A DNA stretch of 64,000 nt. Origin: Lactarius indigo (taxonomy: Eukaryota > Basidiomycota > Agaricomycetes > Russulales > Russulaceae). The notes below the pieces were generated by a model. The model did not search any database. It saw only the letters and a program-made list of their open reading frames with translations, and was not told the DNA's origin. Positions 45,325-56,548 of the stretch are shown one piece after another. The translations under genes and the position numbers were made by a program. The stretch covers positions 294,030-358,029 of the forward strand of contig JAFKAC010000059.1 in assembly GCA_025766275.1 (NCBI GenBank), read 5' to 3'. The number at the start of each line of letters is the position of its first letter. The stretch's first letter is position 1.

Positions 45325-47391
45325 GTGGCCGTAACAACCAGAGACTGGTGGACGAGTTTCCGTCCCTATTCGCTCCCAAGACGAGGAGAATGCAACGTCC
45401 CCATGCGCTTTTTACAAGCTGCCAGTTGGAGGGAAAGGCAAGAAGAAACCAGATATTTCGTGGAGTTTAATGGACCTAGCAGGTTCCGGCCAGTTGAGTT
45501 CGACTTCAACCATCTGTGTTGGACAGAAGTTACGTGGAATCCCATAGAAGCGCACTGGGACATCATCAGACCAGCAGGACCAAGGTATCGCTGTGACATC
45601 GACGCGCGAGAACTCAATAGTAGGGCGGATTGGGGCCCTATTGACAGACAATTACAAGAGCATACCACTGGAGAAGCAGTGTCAGAAGAGACCGGTGAAG
45701 CCGAACAAGATCAAGAAAGCGGCAATGAAGAAAGCGAAGGAAGGGAACCAGAGCAAACGGAAAGCAGTGGAGGAGCGATACAAGATCTCCTCATCAAACG
45801 AGCTGAGTCCGCACATATTACAGAGCCAGAACCGATTCACATTCGATTGCCAGCCATCATGGCAACCCTAACTCAGGCCATGGAAGAAGTCGCACTAGAA
45901 GAGTCGCGCGCAATACGAGCAGAGGCAAGGGAAATACTCATGCCTATCAACCCAGAGACGGGGCGGCGAATGACGATTGACGACGCCGCAATATTTCGAG
46001 CCATAGGATCCGACAGAGGAGACCCACCATCGGGGCGGCCTCTCACACTGGAACTGCCACCAGGAATAGGAGGCCCAAGTGGTGACCCACCGCCACCACC
46101 CGACGGGGGAATCCCCTTTGACATAAGAAGAACCAAACCACCACAAGGACCGCCTACAGGACCTCCAGGAGGAGGCGGTGGAGGCAGTGGAGGCAGTGGA
46201 GGAGGGGATGCCAGAGGAGGAGGACACCATAGCGAGAAACTCACCGGCGAGCCACCCTCCATTTTTGACGGAGACAGACTTAAAGTGGATCAATTTCTGA
46301 CACAGTGGCATGTCTACTGGGGGATGAACCTCGACGCCCCCATCATGCGAAATGATTATAGGAGATGCCTCCTATTCCTATCTTACATCAAAGGAGGAGC
46401 CGTCAGTGAATGGGTTTTATCCTTCCTGAACTGGCTCAATTGGCAAATACAACGAGGCGTTAGTCCCTACACGAGAGCTCTATGGGACGCTGTGGCCGAT
46501 GGCTTCAGCCAACAGTTTGAAAACACACTAGAACGAGAACAAGCACAAGCCATACTAAGAAAGGGCTTCAAAATGACAGGAGAAGACATTGATAAGTACA
46601 TCAATGATTTCGAACAGTTGGCACGGAAGGCTCATTACCGCCTCAACGAACCACAAACCATTGACCTCTTTACGTCGGGGTTGCCCAAGGAACTGTTCAA
46701 GAACGTATTCCAATTTGACGATCCAGTCACATTCGATGATTGGAAGAGGGCCGTCCTCAAGAGGCAGAAAAACTATATACACCTCAAAGCCAGACTCAAT
46801 GAGTACAAGAATACGACGACACAGCCGAAGAAACAGAGTGGCAATGCAGGATGGGCGCTCCCGCAAAACCTGCCCCAGACAAATCCTTGGGCAATGGACA
46901 CATCAGCGGACCACGCTAAAGTACGACTTGCGGGCTCCGAAGACATCGACTTCAACAAACTGCCCCACACGTGGTCCCCTCCCCCATTTCCACCAAGGGG
47001 AGGGCCTGGAGCTAGAGGACAGGGAAGGGGGGGATCCCGAAGAGACCTAAGGAATGTCCTCTGTTATAACTGCAACGCACCAGGACATCTCTCACGAAAT
47101 TGTCCATACCTGCAACCGCAGAGACACTGGTTGAATGCCCCCTCCAGTAGCAGAATGACTGAGACCACGTGGCACCCTCAAGGGCCCGTATCGCAATACG
47201 AACCGTCGCTGGCGGGACACATGTCCCCAGCACCTAGCGTAACACCAATGCCCCAGATTAACGTGGCAAGCACAAAGACGGCAGGAGAACAAGCGAAGGA
47301 GTGGCTTACACAAGTAGCCAACAGTACGGATGAAGTAAAGGACCTCATCCTTCAAGATTTGTGGGGAAAGGAGGGTTTTCGGGATGCCTGA
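45325..47391 (+). CDS. gag: element A Gag
   Basis: Unbroken frame of 688 codons from a GTG at 45325; an in-frame TAA sits just upstream and the first ATG is near 45403. It contains an acidic Glu-rich segment, a Pro/Gly-rich hinge, a gag capsid domain (SIFDGDRLKVDQFLTQWHVY, RCLLFLSYIKGG, LERE-QAQAIL, DIDKYINDFEQLARKAHY) and a zinc knuckle CYNCNAPGHLSRNC. It is the only fully open ORF left in element A. Pol follows in the -1 frame with overlapping open frames. Confidence 0.88.
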   Translation: MAVTTRDWWTSFRPYSLPRRGECNVPMRFLQAASWRERQEETRYFVEFNGPSRFRPVEFDFNHLCWTEVTWNPIEAHWDIIRPAGPRYRCDIDARELNSRADWGPIDRQLQEHTTGEAVSEETGEAEQDQESGNEESEGREPEQTESSGGAIQDLLIKRAESAHITEPEPIHIRLPAIMATLTQAMEEVALEESRAIRAEAREILMPINPETGRRMTIDDAAIFRAIGSDRGDPPSGRPLTLELPPGIGGPSGDPPPPPDGGIPFDIRRTKPPQGPPTGPPGGGGGGSGGSGGGDARGGGHHSEKLTGEPPSIFDGDRLKVDQFLTQWHVYWGMNLDAPIMRNDYRRCLLFLSYIKGGAVSEWVLSFLNWLNWQIQRGVSPYTRALWDAVADGFSQQFENTLEREQAQAILRKGFKMTGEDIDKYINDFEQLARKAHYRLNEPQTIDLFTSGLPKELFKNVFQFDDPVTFDDWKRAVLKRQKNYIHLKARLNEYKNTTTQPKKQSGNAGWALPQNLPQTNPWAMDTSADHAKVRLAGSEDIDFNKLPHTWSPPPFPPRGGPGARGQGRGGSRRDLRNVLCYNCNAPGHLSRNCPYLQPQRHWLNAPSSSRMTETTWHPQGPVSQYEPSLAGHMSPAPSVTPMPQINVASTKTAGEQAKEWLTQVANSTDEVKDLILQDLWGKEGFRDA

Positions 47392-50300
47392 ACCTGTCAG
47401 TCTGGGTGAGGGCTCTTCAATGTAATTCTGTAATTGTGACAATGTGCTATCGATCTATGCGAATTCCAGTAGCTGTCCACACGAATTACCAAACGACTGA
47501 AACAAAAGCGCTGGTTGACTCTGGAGCAACCGACAACTTCATCCGGCCTAGTTTAGTGGCACGGGCCGGCGTCCTGGTGCAGCAACTAGGCACACCTTGC
47601 AAGATATGGAACATAGATAACACGGAAAACAAAGCTGGGTTGATCACTCATTACGTTAACCTAGAAGTAAAAACACAAGGACAGATAAAACGAATGACCT
47701 TCCTGGTCACTGACCTTGGAAGCGAAGACATGGTGCTGGGCTATCCATGGCTGAGCGCCTTCGAGCCGACTATTAGCTGGGCTACGGCAACCGTACACCC
47801 CGACATGCAACTGGTAGTGCTGGCAACCACCGAAGAATTACTTTCGTCAACCACGATCCAGGCACTAATCATTGCCGAAAAAGAAGCTATTGTGCAAGAC
47901 CTGGAAGAAGAAACTTTCACGAGAGCTACCACCTCGATGGAGTTGGCCATACAGGCGAAACAACAACAGACGGCGGCCGTGCTCCCCTCTGAGTACACCA
48001 TGTTTAGCAAGCTATTCAGCGAGCAAGCCTCGCACTGCTTTCCCCCGGCAAGGCCATGGGATCACGCAATAGATTTCAAACCATCCGCGCCAGCCACCAT
48101 AGACTGCAAGATATACCCCATGACACAGAAAGAAGAAAGCGAACTCAGGGAGTTCCTAGATGAGAAGCTAAAACAGGGGTATTTACACCCCTCCATCTCC
48201 CCGTACGCGTCCTCCTTTTTCTTCATTAAAAAGAAGGACGGAAAACTGCGCCCAGTACAGGATTACCGTGTAATCAACTCCCACACCATCCGCAACCAGT
48301 ACCCACTCCCACTCATTCAGGACCTCATCCTTGACCTCAGCAACGCCCATATCTACACAAAACTCGACATTCGCTGGGGCTACAACAATATACGGATTCG
48401 CGATGGCGACCAGGAAAAGGCAGCGTTCAAGACCAAATTCGGCCTTTTCGAACCAACGGTCATGTTCTTTGGCCTCACGAACTCCCCCACAACCTTCCAG
48501 GCGATGATGAACCATATTTACCGCGACACAATAGCAAAGCACGAGCGCCTAGGCACCACGATACGTGTTTACATGGATGATATCGGAATCGCCACTCACT
48601 TTGAACATGACTTAACAGCCCATGTCGCTGCAGTGCAAGACGTCTTGCGTGTCGCGCAAGAGCACGACCTCTACTTCAAACTGGAGAAATGCCTGTTCCA
48701 TCAATCGCGCATGGATTACCTGGGGGTAATCCTTGAAAGGGGGGTGACTTGAATGGACCCTGTAAAAGTTCAGGGAATCAAAGATTGGCCAACGCCGACG
48801 AAGGTCAAAGACGTCAGATCCTTCCTTGGCTTCTGCAACTTTTACCGACTCTTCATACGCAGCTTCGCAACTCACACCAAACCACTTACCAAATTAACAC
48901 GAAAAGACGAAGAATGGCGGTGGACAGAGGAAGAGGACAAGGCATTTAACAAACTGAAGAGCCTTGTTACAGAAGAGCCAGTATTAGCACACCCCGTCCT
49001 CCAAGACCCATTTGAGCTGGAGGTCGACGCCTCGGGCTACGTGGTGGGAGCCGTGTTACTACAGAAGAAAACTGATGGAAAGCGACACCCCATAGGCTAC
49101 TACTCAGCAACGCTCTCCGAAGCAGAACGAAATTACGACATTTACGACCTAGAATTGCTTGCTATTGTCAAAGCCCTACGGAACTGGAGGCCACTGCTTG
49201 CTGGAGCCCCACACAAAATCAAAATCTATTCGGACCACTTAAACCTACAGTATTGGAAGTCGCCACAGAAGATCAGCAGGTGGGTTGCCAGAAGAGCTGA
49301 TGCATTGTCACGCCGACCTGACTACAACCAGGGGGCAGAAGACAACAGCGAAGTCGTGGTATTACCACCTGAAGTCTTCGTCAGGGTCCTTAATACGGCA
49401 TGAACGCTGACTCTTAACCCAAACCTAATGCAGCCACGACATCAACAAGACGAAGAGGTAATCAAGGTGTGGGTAGACCCCCACCAGCTGAAGAAAATAC
49501 AAGGGGAGTGGTACAAGGACAGCAGGTTCGTGATAACAGGACCAGCGTCGACGCATCGCATACTGATCCATGACCACCACAACTTACCTATACATGGGCA
49601 TCCCAGAATTGCAAGGACGCAATGAATTCTGGAAAGACATTACTGGTGGCCGCGACTGCGAAAGGATGTGTATGAGTACGTTCAAGGATGCGCTGAGTGC
49701 CAGCGAAACAAAGTCAACACGCGCCCCATACAAGCAGCTTTACACCCCATTACACCAATACTCGACGCCACCCCTTTTCAGACCGTGGCAGTGGACTTTA
49801 TCACCAAGCTGCCGGAGTCAAAGGGGTGCAACAGCATCCTCACCGTCACGGACCACGATTGTAGCAAGGCTTCGGTGTTCATACCATGTAGGGAAGAAAT
49901 AACAGCAGAGGAAACCGCGGCACTGTACGTCACGCACATCTTTAAACGATTCGGACTTCCGCGCAAAATCATCAGCGACCGAGACCCACGATTCACGTCC
50001 AAGTTCACAAGAGAGGCATGCCGAATCCTAGGGGTCCAGCAAAACATATCCATGGCATACCATCCGCGTACCGACGGACAATCAGAGAGAACTAACCAGT
50101 GGCTAGAACAGTACTTGTGCTTTTGGGTAAACGAGCGTCAAGATAACTGGACCACTTATCTGCCAATCGCAGAATTTGTGCACAACAACTGGCCCCATGA
50201 ACACACAAAACAATCGCCGTTCCAGCTTCTAATGGGATACGACCCACAAGCTGATTGGACGGATAAGCCCTCTCCTATTCCCCAAGTGACTGCGCGACTG

Positions 50301-50759
50301 ACGCAGCTGAAAGAGGCCAGAGATACCGCCCAACGCCTCATGAAAAAGGCACAAGAAGCATGGGTATGCAACAAAGATACGCCCAAGTTTCACGTCAATG
50401 ACCTCGTGTGGCTGGAAGGGAAATACCTCTGAACCAATCAACCCATGGCAAAATTAGCGGCGCGACACCACGGACCCTTTAGGATAACCCAGGTGATGTC
50501 GCCTTACAATTATCGATTGGAGCTTCCCATGCAGTGGAGCATACATCCAGTGTTCCACATTGATCTTCTCACCCCGTACAAACAAACTCCCTTACATGGG
50601 GAGAATTTCACGCGACCACCACCCGAACTGATCGATGGAGAAGAGGAATACAAAGTCGAGGCCATCCTAGACTCCTGGCACTTTGGCAGAGGAAGACGCC
50701 TTCAATACCTCGTGAAATGGAAGGGTTACCCAGACTCGGAGAACCAGTGGGTCAACAAG
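47361..50759 (+). pseudogene. pol: element A Pol, four in-frame TGA stops, then split by element B
   Basis: One continuous frame with protease LVDSGATDNFI, reverse transcriptase RWGYNNIRI and VYMDDIGIA, RNase H VDASGYVVGAVLL, integrase AECQRNK, DRDPRF and TDGQSERTNQ, and chromodomain YLVKWKGYPDSENQWV. It is interrupted only by TGA at 48750-48752, 49401-49403, 49623-49625 and 50430-50432; no frameshift is seen. A short in-frame deletion in RNase H (near 49280) joins SRWVAR to RADALSRR. The frame stops at 50759 where element B is inserted and resumes at 58598. Confidence 0.9.
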
Positions 50760-51320
50760 TGTTACGACTTTCTTGGACTCGTTTCTTTCCTTACCATTAT
50801 TCCCTTCCCACACCATACGAGCCCTGTACGACTACGCGGACTTTACGATTACCCGGTTTCTATCACGCGCCTGGCTTATCGACGTTCTCTTCTGATAAAG
50901 CTTGACATGTGCCAGTTTCCGACTTGTTACCTCTCACGCGTGACCCCGCGTGATTCCCCTTTGTTCTTGATATATCCCTACTTTGTTCCCTTTATGTCCA
51001 CTCCTTTCTCTCTCGATTTAGCGATGGCGCCATCTGTTTGTAATAGCCATACAGTACGATTTCTATTTAACCCTAGTCGCACCTAGCTTGTACGGTAGAC
51101 TAGACTTCTTGTGTAATACTACACTTGTCTACGCAAAGTCTCTCCAACCCTCGTTTTTGCTAGGCCTTCGAGTCTTAGCCTTCCTCTACAGTCCAAGTGA
51201 CTCACGTCCTTGTGACTCTTGTGCATCATCTCTACTGAAGTCGAGCCTTCGAGCTTTGACTACCGGACGATTGACTGACTTAGTACAGGTCGTACTCAAC
51301 GCCCCTGTAGTGGCGTTACA
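50760..51320 (+). repeat. 5' LTR of element B
   Basis: 561 bp. TATTTAA (51064-51070) lies 33 bp before AGACTAGACTT (51097-51107), the complement of the primer-binding site at 51323. Confidence 0.9.
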
Positions 51321-51322
51321 TT

Positions 51323-51333
51323 AAGTCTAGTCT
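51323..51333 (+). promoter_or_regulatory. self-primer binding site of element B
   Basis: AAGTCTAGTCT, 2 nt after the LTR, perfectly complementary to 51097-51107 in the LTR. Confidence 0.75.
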
Positions 51334-51338
51334 CCACT

Positions 51339-52965
51339 GTGGCTCTCACCAGCCGAAGCCGAACAAAGTTCGTCAAAGAGTACCTGGAACGGCATCCCTA
51401 CGACAACCTAAGACCTTCTATCAAAGGGACCGCTCTTTGGAGGAACACTCCACACGACGAAGGGTACTACATCTACGACCCCGATAAACTCACATACGAA
51501 CCAATCGAGTATATTGAAGATCAACACATTTGGGCCTACGTTGCCTACTCCGATTCAAAGCACTCCTGGTATTCCTATAAACCCGTTCCCGCACACCTAG
51601 GCCTAGGACCAGGAAAAGGACAAGTTAGCGCCATCGAGGCGGATTCCGACATCGAAGAACCATCCTCCAAACCCGACTTAGACAACCCAACACTTACGCC
51701 CACCATCCAACGACCTGTGGACTTCGCATCATATGCCAATATGTCCACCACCCAACTCTCCACCACCCTCACCTCCTCGCAACCAGCCGCAGGGTCCTCG
51801 ACAACGAATCCTGCAAGTAGTGGAGGATATCCTGTGGGAGGAAGTGTGTCAACAAGCGGAGGAGGCACTGCGGGAGGCGCAGGAAGCCATCATGGAGGCG
51901 GTGCGCCTGGAGGCGGAGGCAGCGCGCCTGGAGGTGGAGGCGGCGGAGCAGCAGCAGGTCCCGCCGCTGGAGGATTTCCCCCACCAAACGGACGACTCGG
52001 AGGGAATCCCCCACCAGAATTCACCGGAGATCGAGAAGCCAGCAGAGCTTTCCTAAACGCCTTCGCGCTCTACCGTGGAATGAACCCAAACGTCCAACAG
52101 TTGACCCTCCCTTATTCACACGCCTATGACCCTTCTCTTGTATATCCGAGGGCCACTAGTAGACGACTGGGTCGAAGAACAAATACAGTGGCTAGCCGAC
52201 CAATTGGCGGGAGGAGTAGCCATGAACGCCGAAAACCTATGGAACACTATCGAAACAAGGTTTATCCAGGCGTACACCGATACTACTCAACAACAAAAAG
52301 CTCGCCACGCTATTCAAAACCTACGAATGGACAAAGAAGACATCGACACCTATATAGCCAAGTTTTCTAACTTGGCCAACAAGGCAGGATACAACAAAGG
52401 ACGAGGCCACTACCCTGGAGATTTTCCAGAAAGGCCTCCCAAACACATCTAGTCATAAACGCGATAAAGTTCCACCACCCCGTAGACTGGGACGATTGGA
52501 AAACGGCGGTTACGCTCCAACAAGCGGAATACCTCCTACTCAAAGACAGACTCACCAAAGGAAGAACAGACAAAAAGGGAGGAGCATCCCGCGACCAATG
52601 GTTGAACGCTCTCAACAAAACCAGGGACCCAAACGCAATGGACGTCAGCCGAACCCGTGCTAGAGCAGCAATGACGGAAGACGAAAAGAAGCTACTCCAG
52701 AAGGAAGGAAGATGCTTCCGATGCCGAGGACAAGGACACATCTCCAGATTCTGTCCTCAAAAAACAACCACTACCGTCAAATCCGCAAATACGAACGACC
52801 CTACTCCAACCACCTGCTACTATCTCAATGACCGCGTCACGCCCCCTTTCCAACGAAGAACAAGCTGACGCCCAAGTAGCGGCCTTGTTCGCCCAAACCC
52901 CTGAAGTACGAGAACTAATGGTGGATAAACTCTTCGGACAAAAGAAGGATTTTCTGAACGCTTGA
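51339..52965 (+). pseudogene. gag: element B Gag, broken by frameshifts
   Basis: The first part (51339 to about 52115) is open from a GTG; the matching position in element A is also GTG. It includes a Gly-rich hinge and the start of the capsid domain (EFTGDREASRAFLNAFALYR). A frameshift near 52110 moves the frame to LLLYIRGPLVDDWVEEQIQW, another near 52400 to a frame with the zinc knuckle CFRCRGQGHISRFC, and a third near 52840 to the C-terminus ending DKLFGQKKDFLNA at 52965. At least three single-base shifts are needed to rejoin the frame. Confidence 0.85.
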
Positions 52966-55900
52966 ACCCGGCGGCCTGGGCTAGAGCATTAAAACTTAGC
53001 GTGTACAATAGCAGATTCCGATCTATGCGAATTCCAGTACTTTTCAAATCTGCTCACGCGACTGGCCGAACGAAACGTTTTGGTAGACTCAGGCGCAACA
53101 GACAACTTTCATAAGCGCAAATCTCCTGAAGCGACTCAAAATAGCCTGGCTACCTACCGAACGCTCTATCAAAATATGGAACGTAGACGGAACCCACAAC
53201 CAAGGAGGAGAAATCACATCTTTTACCGACCTTACCGTCAAAACCGGAGGGAAGACCCAAAACCTTCGATTCCTTATCACAGACTTAGGAAACGACGAAG
53301 TCATACTGGGATATCCCTGGTTTACGGCTTTCGAACCTAAGTTCCACTGGCGAGATGCCACACTCGATGAAGAATTCCAACCAGTGGTTATCACCAGTCT
53401 GCATTTGTCCGACTGAAGCCATGCCTCTTGAAGCAACTATCAAGGCATTGGAGACGTATCAACTGGATGAATCAGCCTGGGAACAGCTACAAGAAGAAGA
53501 CGAACCTTGTATCCGGCTGCGAAAAACGACAACAGCATCAGAGTTAGGCAGCAGCAAGGAAGCAGCCAAAGAGCCCCAGAAAACCTTCGAAGAAATGGTC
53601 CCGAAAGAATATCGGAGGCATCAGAAAGTTTTCAGTGAGGAAGCGTCCCAGCGCTTTCCTCCTTCGCGCCCGTGGGATCACGCCATCGATCTAGTCCCAA
53701 CCGCCCCTGAAACAATGGATTGCAAGATATACCCACTCACAATCCCGGAAAACGAAAAACTAACAGAATTCGTAACCGAACACCTGGAAAAGAAGTACAT
53801 CCAGCCATCCAAGTCTCCTTACGCATCTCCCTTCTTTTTCATCAAAAAGAAGGACGGGAAGCTACGCCCGGTACAGGACTATCGCCGCCTCAATGAACTA
53901 ACCATAAAGAACCACTATCCACTTCCCCTAATCCCCGAACTTATCGACAAGATCCGAGAAGCAAGGCTTTACTCGAAGCTTGATATCCGATGGGGATACA
54001 ACAATGTTCGAATCAAACAAGGGGACGAATGGAAGGCGGCGTTCAAGACAAATCAGGGGTTATTCGAACCGCGAGTCATGTTCTTTGGCCTCACTAACTC
54101 CCCTAGCACCTTCCAAACCATGATGGACACTATCTTCCGGGAGTTAGTGCTGACAGGAGAAGTAATCGTCTACATGGACGACATCTTGATTGCAACCGCA
54201 GACGACCACACCCACCACAGAATGGTACTACACCAAGTTCCTCGATCTTTGCGACAAACACGACCTATACATCAAACCGGAAAAATGCGTGTTTGAAGTC
54301 TATGAGGTGGAATACCTAGGACTAATCATTGGGCACGGACAACTGCGAATGGACCCAGTCAAAGTGCAAGGAGTCCGAGACTGGAAGGCGCCCACATCAC
54401 TCAAAGAAGTACGAGCCTTCTTGGGATTCTGCAATTTCTACTGGCGGTTTATACGGGGGTTCTCTACGATCGCGAGGCCCCTCCACGACCTTACGAAGAA
54501 AGACGTCCCTGGGAATGGACGGAAGCCAAACAAAAGGCCTTCGACACCATCAAAGAGCGGATCTGTTCGGAACCGGTCCTGCTATTCCCGAAACTAGATC
54601 AGCCCTTCGAAATTGAAGTCGACGCTTCAAGTTACGCCCTAGGGGCTGTCCTAAATCAGAAGGGAGAAGACAACAAGATGCACCCGGTCGCATTCTACTC
54701 CGAATCCCTATCAGAGGCCGAACGCAACTACGACATTTACGACAGGGAACTACTAGCGATCGTTAAAGCATTACGCACCTGGCGAACATATCTCGTAGGG
54801 ATCTCCCCATCTAATAACGATCCATACAGACCACGCCAACCTGCAATACTGGAAGGAACCTAGAAAAATCAGTCGACGAGTAGCGCGGGAGTTCCAAGAA
54901 CTGTCGGAGTACAACTTTATGCTCAAACATATCCCTGGTACCAAGAATACACAAGCAGACTCTTTATCGAGAAGATCTGATTACGATGACGGCACCGGCG
55001 ACAATGATCACGTCACAGTACTCCCAGACGACGTATTTCTCAAAGTCACCCAAACGTCCATGCATGACATGGACATATGGACTCAAATTGCACAAAACAT
55101 GGACGAAGCAGCACTCCTCCCGTGGATAGAACCCCACAACCTAAAGAAACACGATGGGCTGTGGTGGAAGGGCGACGCTCTCGTTGTCGTGGGAAACAAC
55201 GAACTTAAACGGGGGGTAATCACCTTCTTCCACGATACTCCAAGCGCGGGACACCCGGGAATCGCAAACACTCTAGAGCTATTACGACGTGATTTCTGGT
55301 GGCCCTAACATGCGCAAAGACGTGGAAGCCTACGTCAAGGGGTGCGCAACGTGCCAAAGCAACAAGATCAACCATCACCGACAGAAGCCCCACTTATTCC
55401 CTATCACTACCGAACCGTCAGCTGAACCGTTCGAAGTAGTAGCCATGGACTTCATAGTCAAACTCCCGATTATCAAAAGGGTTTGACTCAATCCTCACCG
55501 TCACGGACCACGAACTGCTCGAAAGCGGCAATATTCATACCGTGTAATGAAGCCATAACGTCGGAAGGCGTGGCAAAGCTTTATCTCCGACATGTCTATC
55601 CCCACTACGGCCTACCCCGAAGGATCATATCCGATCAGGGATCCAAGATTCACGTCTACGTTCATGCGACAACTGTGTAAAACGTTGGGGATACAGCAAA
55701 ACGTATCATCAGCGTATCACCCGCAAACAGATGGTCAATCAGAACGAACAAACCAATGGCTTAGAACAATATTTGCGACATTGGTGTAACGTGCAACAGG
55801 ATAATTGGGTGGAACTTCTACCCATGGCGCAATTCGCTCACAATTCTTGGAGAAACGCCACCACCAGGCACTCCCCCTTCTCTCTTATCATGGGGTGGGA

Positions 55901-56508
55901 ACCACGAACTGCGTGGACACCAAAACCATCACACAACCCCACAGGTGGATCAAAGACTGGAAGAGTTACAGATACTCCGGCAACATGCGCAAGATAGTAT
56001 CAAACACACGCAACACCTCATGGCCCAACGAGGGAAAACAGGATTCACACCTTATCAGCAAGGGGATCAAGTATGGCTAGAAGGGACCAATCTCCGCACC
56101 TTCTACCCCACAAGCAAACTAGCCCCAAAGCGGTACGGACCTTTTAAAATCGTCAAGGTTCTATCAGACGTTTCGTACGAACTGGAACTTCCGGCATCAT
56201 GGAAAATACACCCAGTGTTCCACGCGAACCTTCTGACGCCATACAAGGAAACGGAGATGCACGGCGCAAACTATACCCGACCTCCACCGGACCTTGTTGA
56301 TGGAGAAGAGGAGTATGAAGTGGAGCAGATCGAAGACGCCCAGGAACAAGGAAGAGGGCGCAAACTCCACTACCTAGTAAAGTGGAAGGGATTCCCATCA
56401 AGCGATAACACATGGGAACCCGCAACAAACATGACCCACGCCACAGACGTCATCAAAGACTTCTACCGACGATATCCGACCGCCAAGGGGGCTGGACGAA
56501 CGATATAA
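52966..56508 (+). pseudogene. pol: element B Pol, broken by about ten frameshifts
   Basis: All Pol domains are recognisable in shifting frames: protease (VDSGATDNF, near 53080), reverse transcriptase (RWGYNNVRI and VYMDDILIA, 53355-54296), RNase H (VDASSYALGAVLNQ near 54620, NYDIYDRELLAIV near 54730), integrase (KGCATCQSNK near 55335, a DDE block at 55483-55800), and chromodomain LHYLVKWKGFPSSDNTWEP (56370-56420). The frame changes near 53110, 54240, 54515, 54800, 55305, 55485, 55640, 55755 and 55940. Most changes are +1 and fall at short homopolymers. Confidence 0.88.
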
Positions 56509-56548
56509 AGACACCCCTCTCGCATCCCCACATCCCTCAGCCCCAAAG

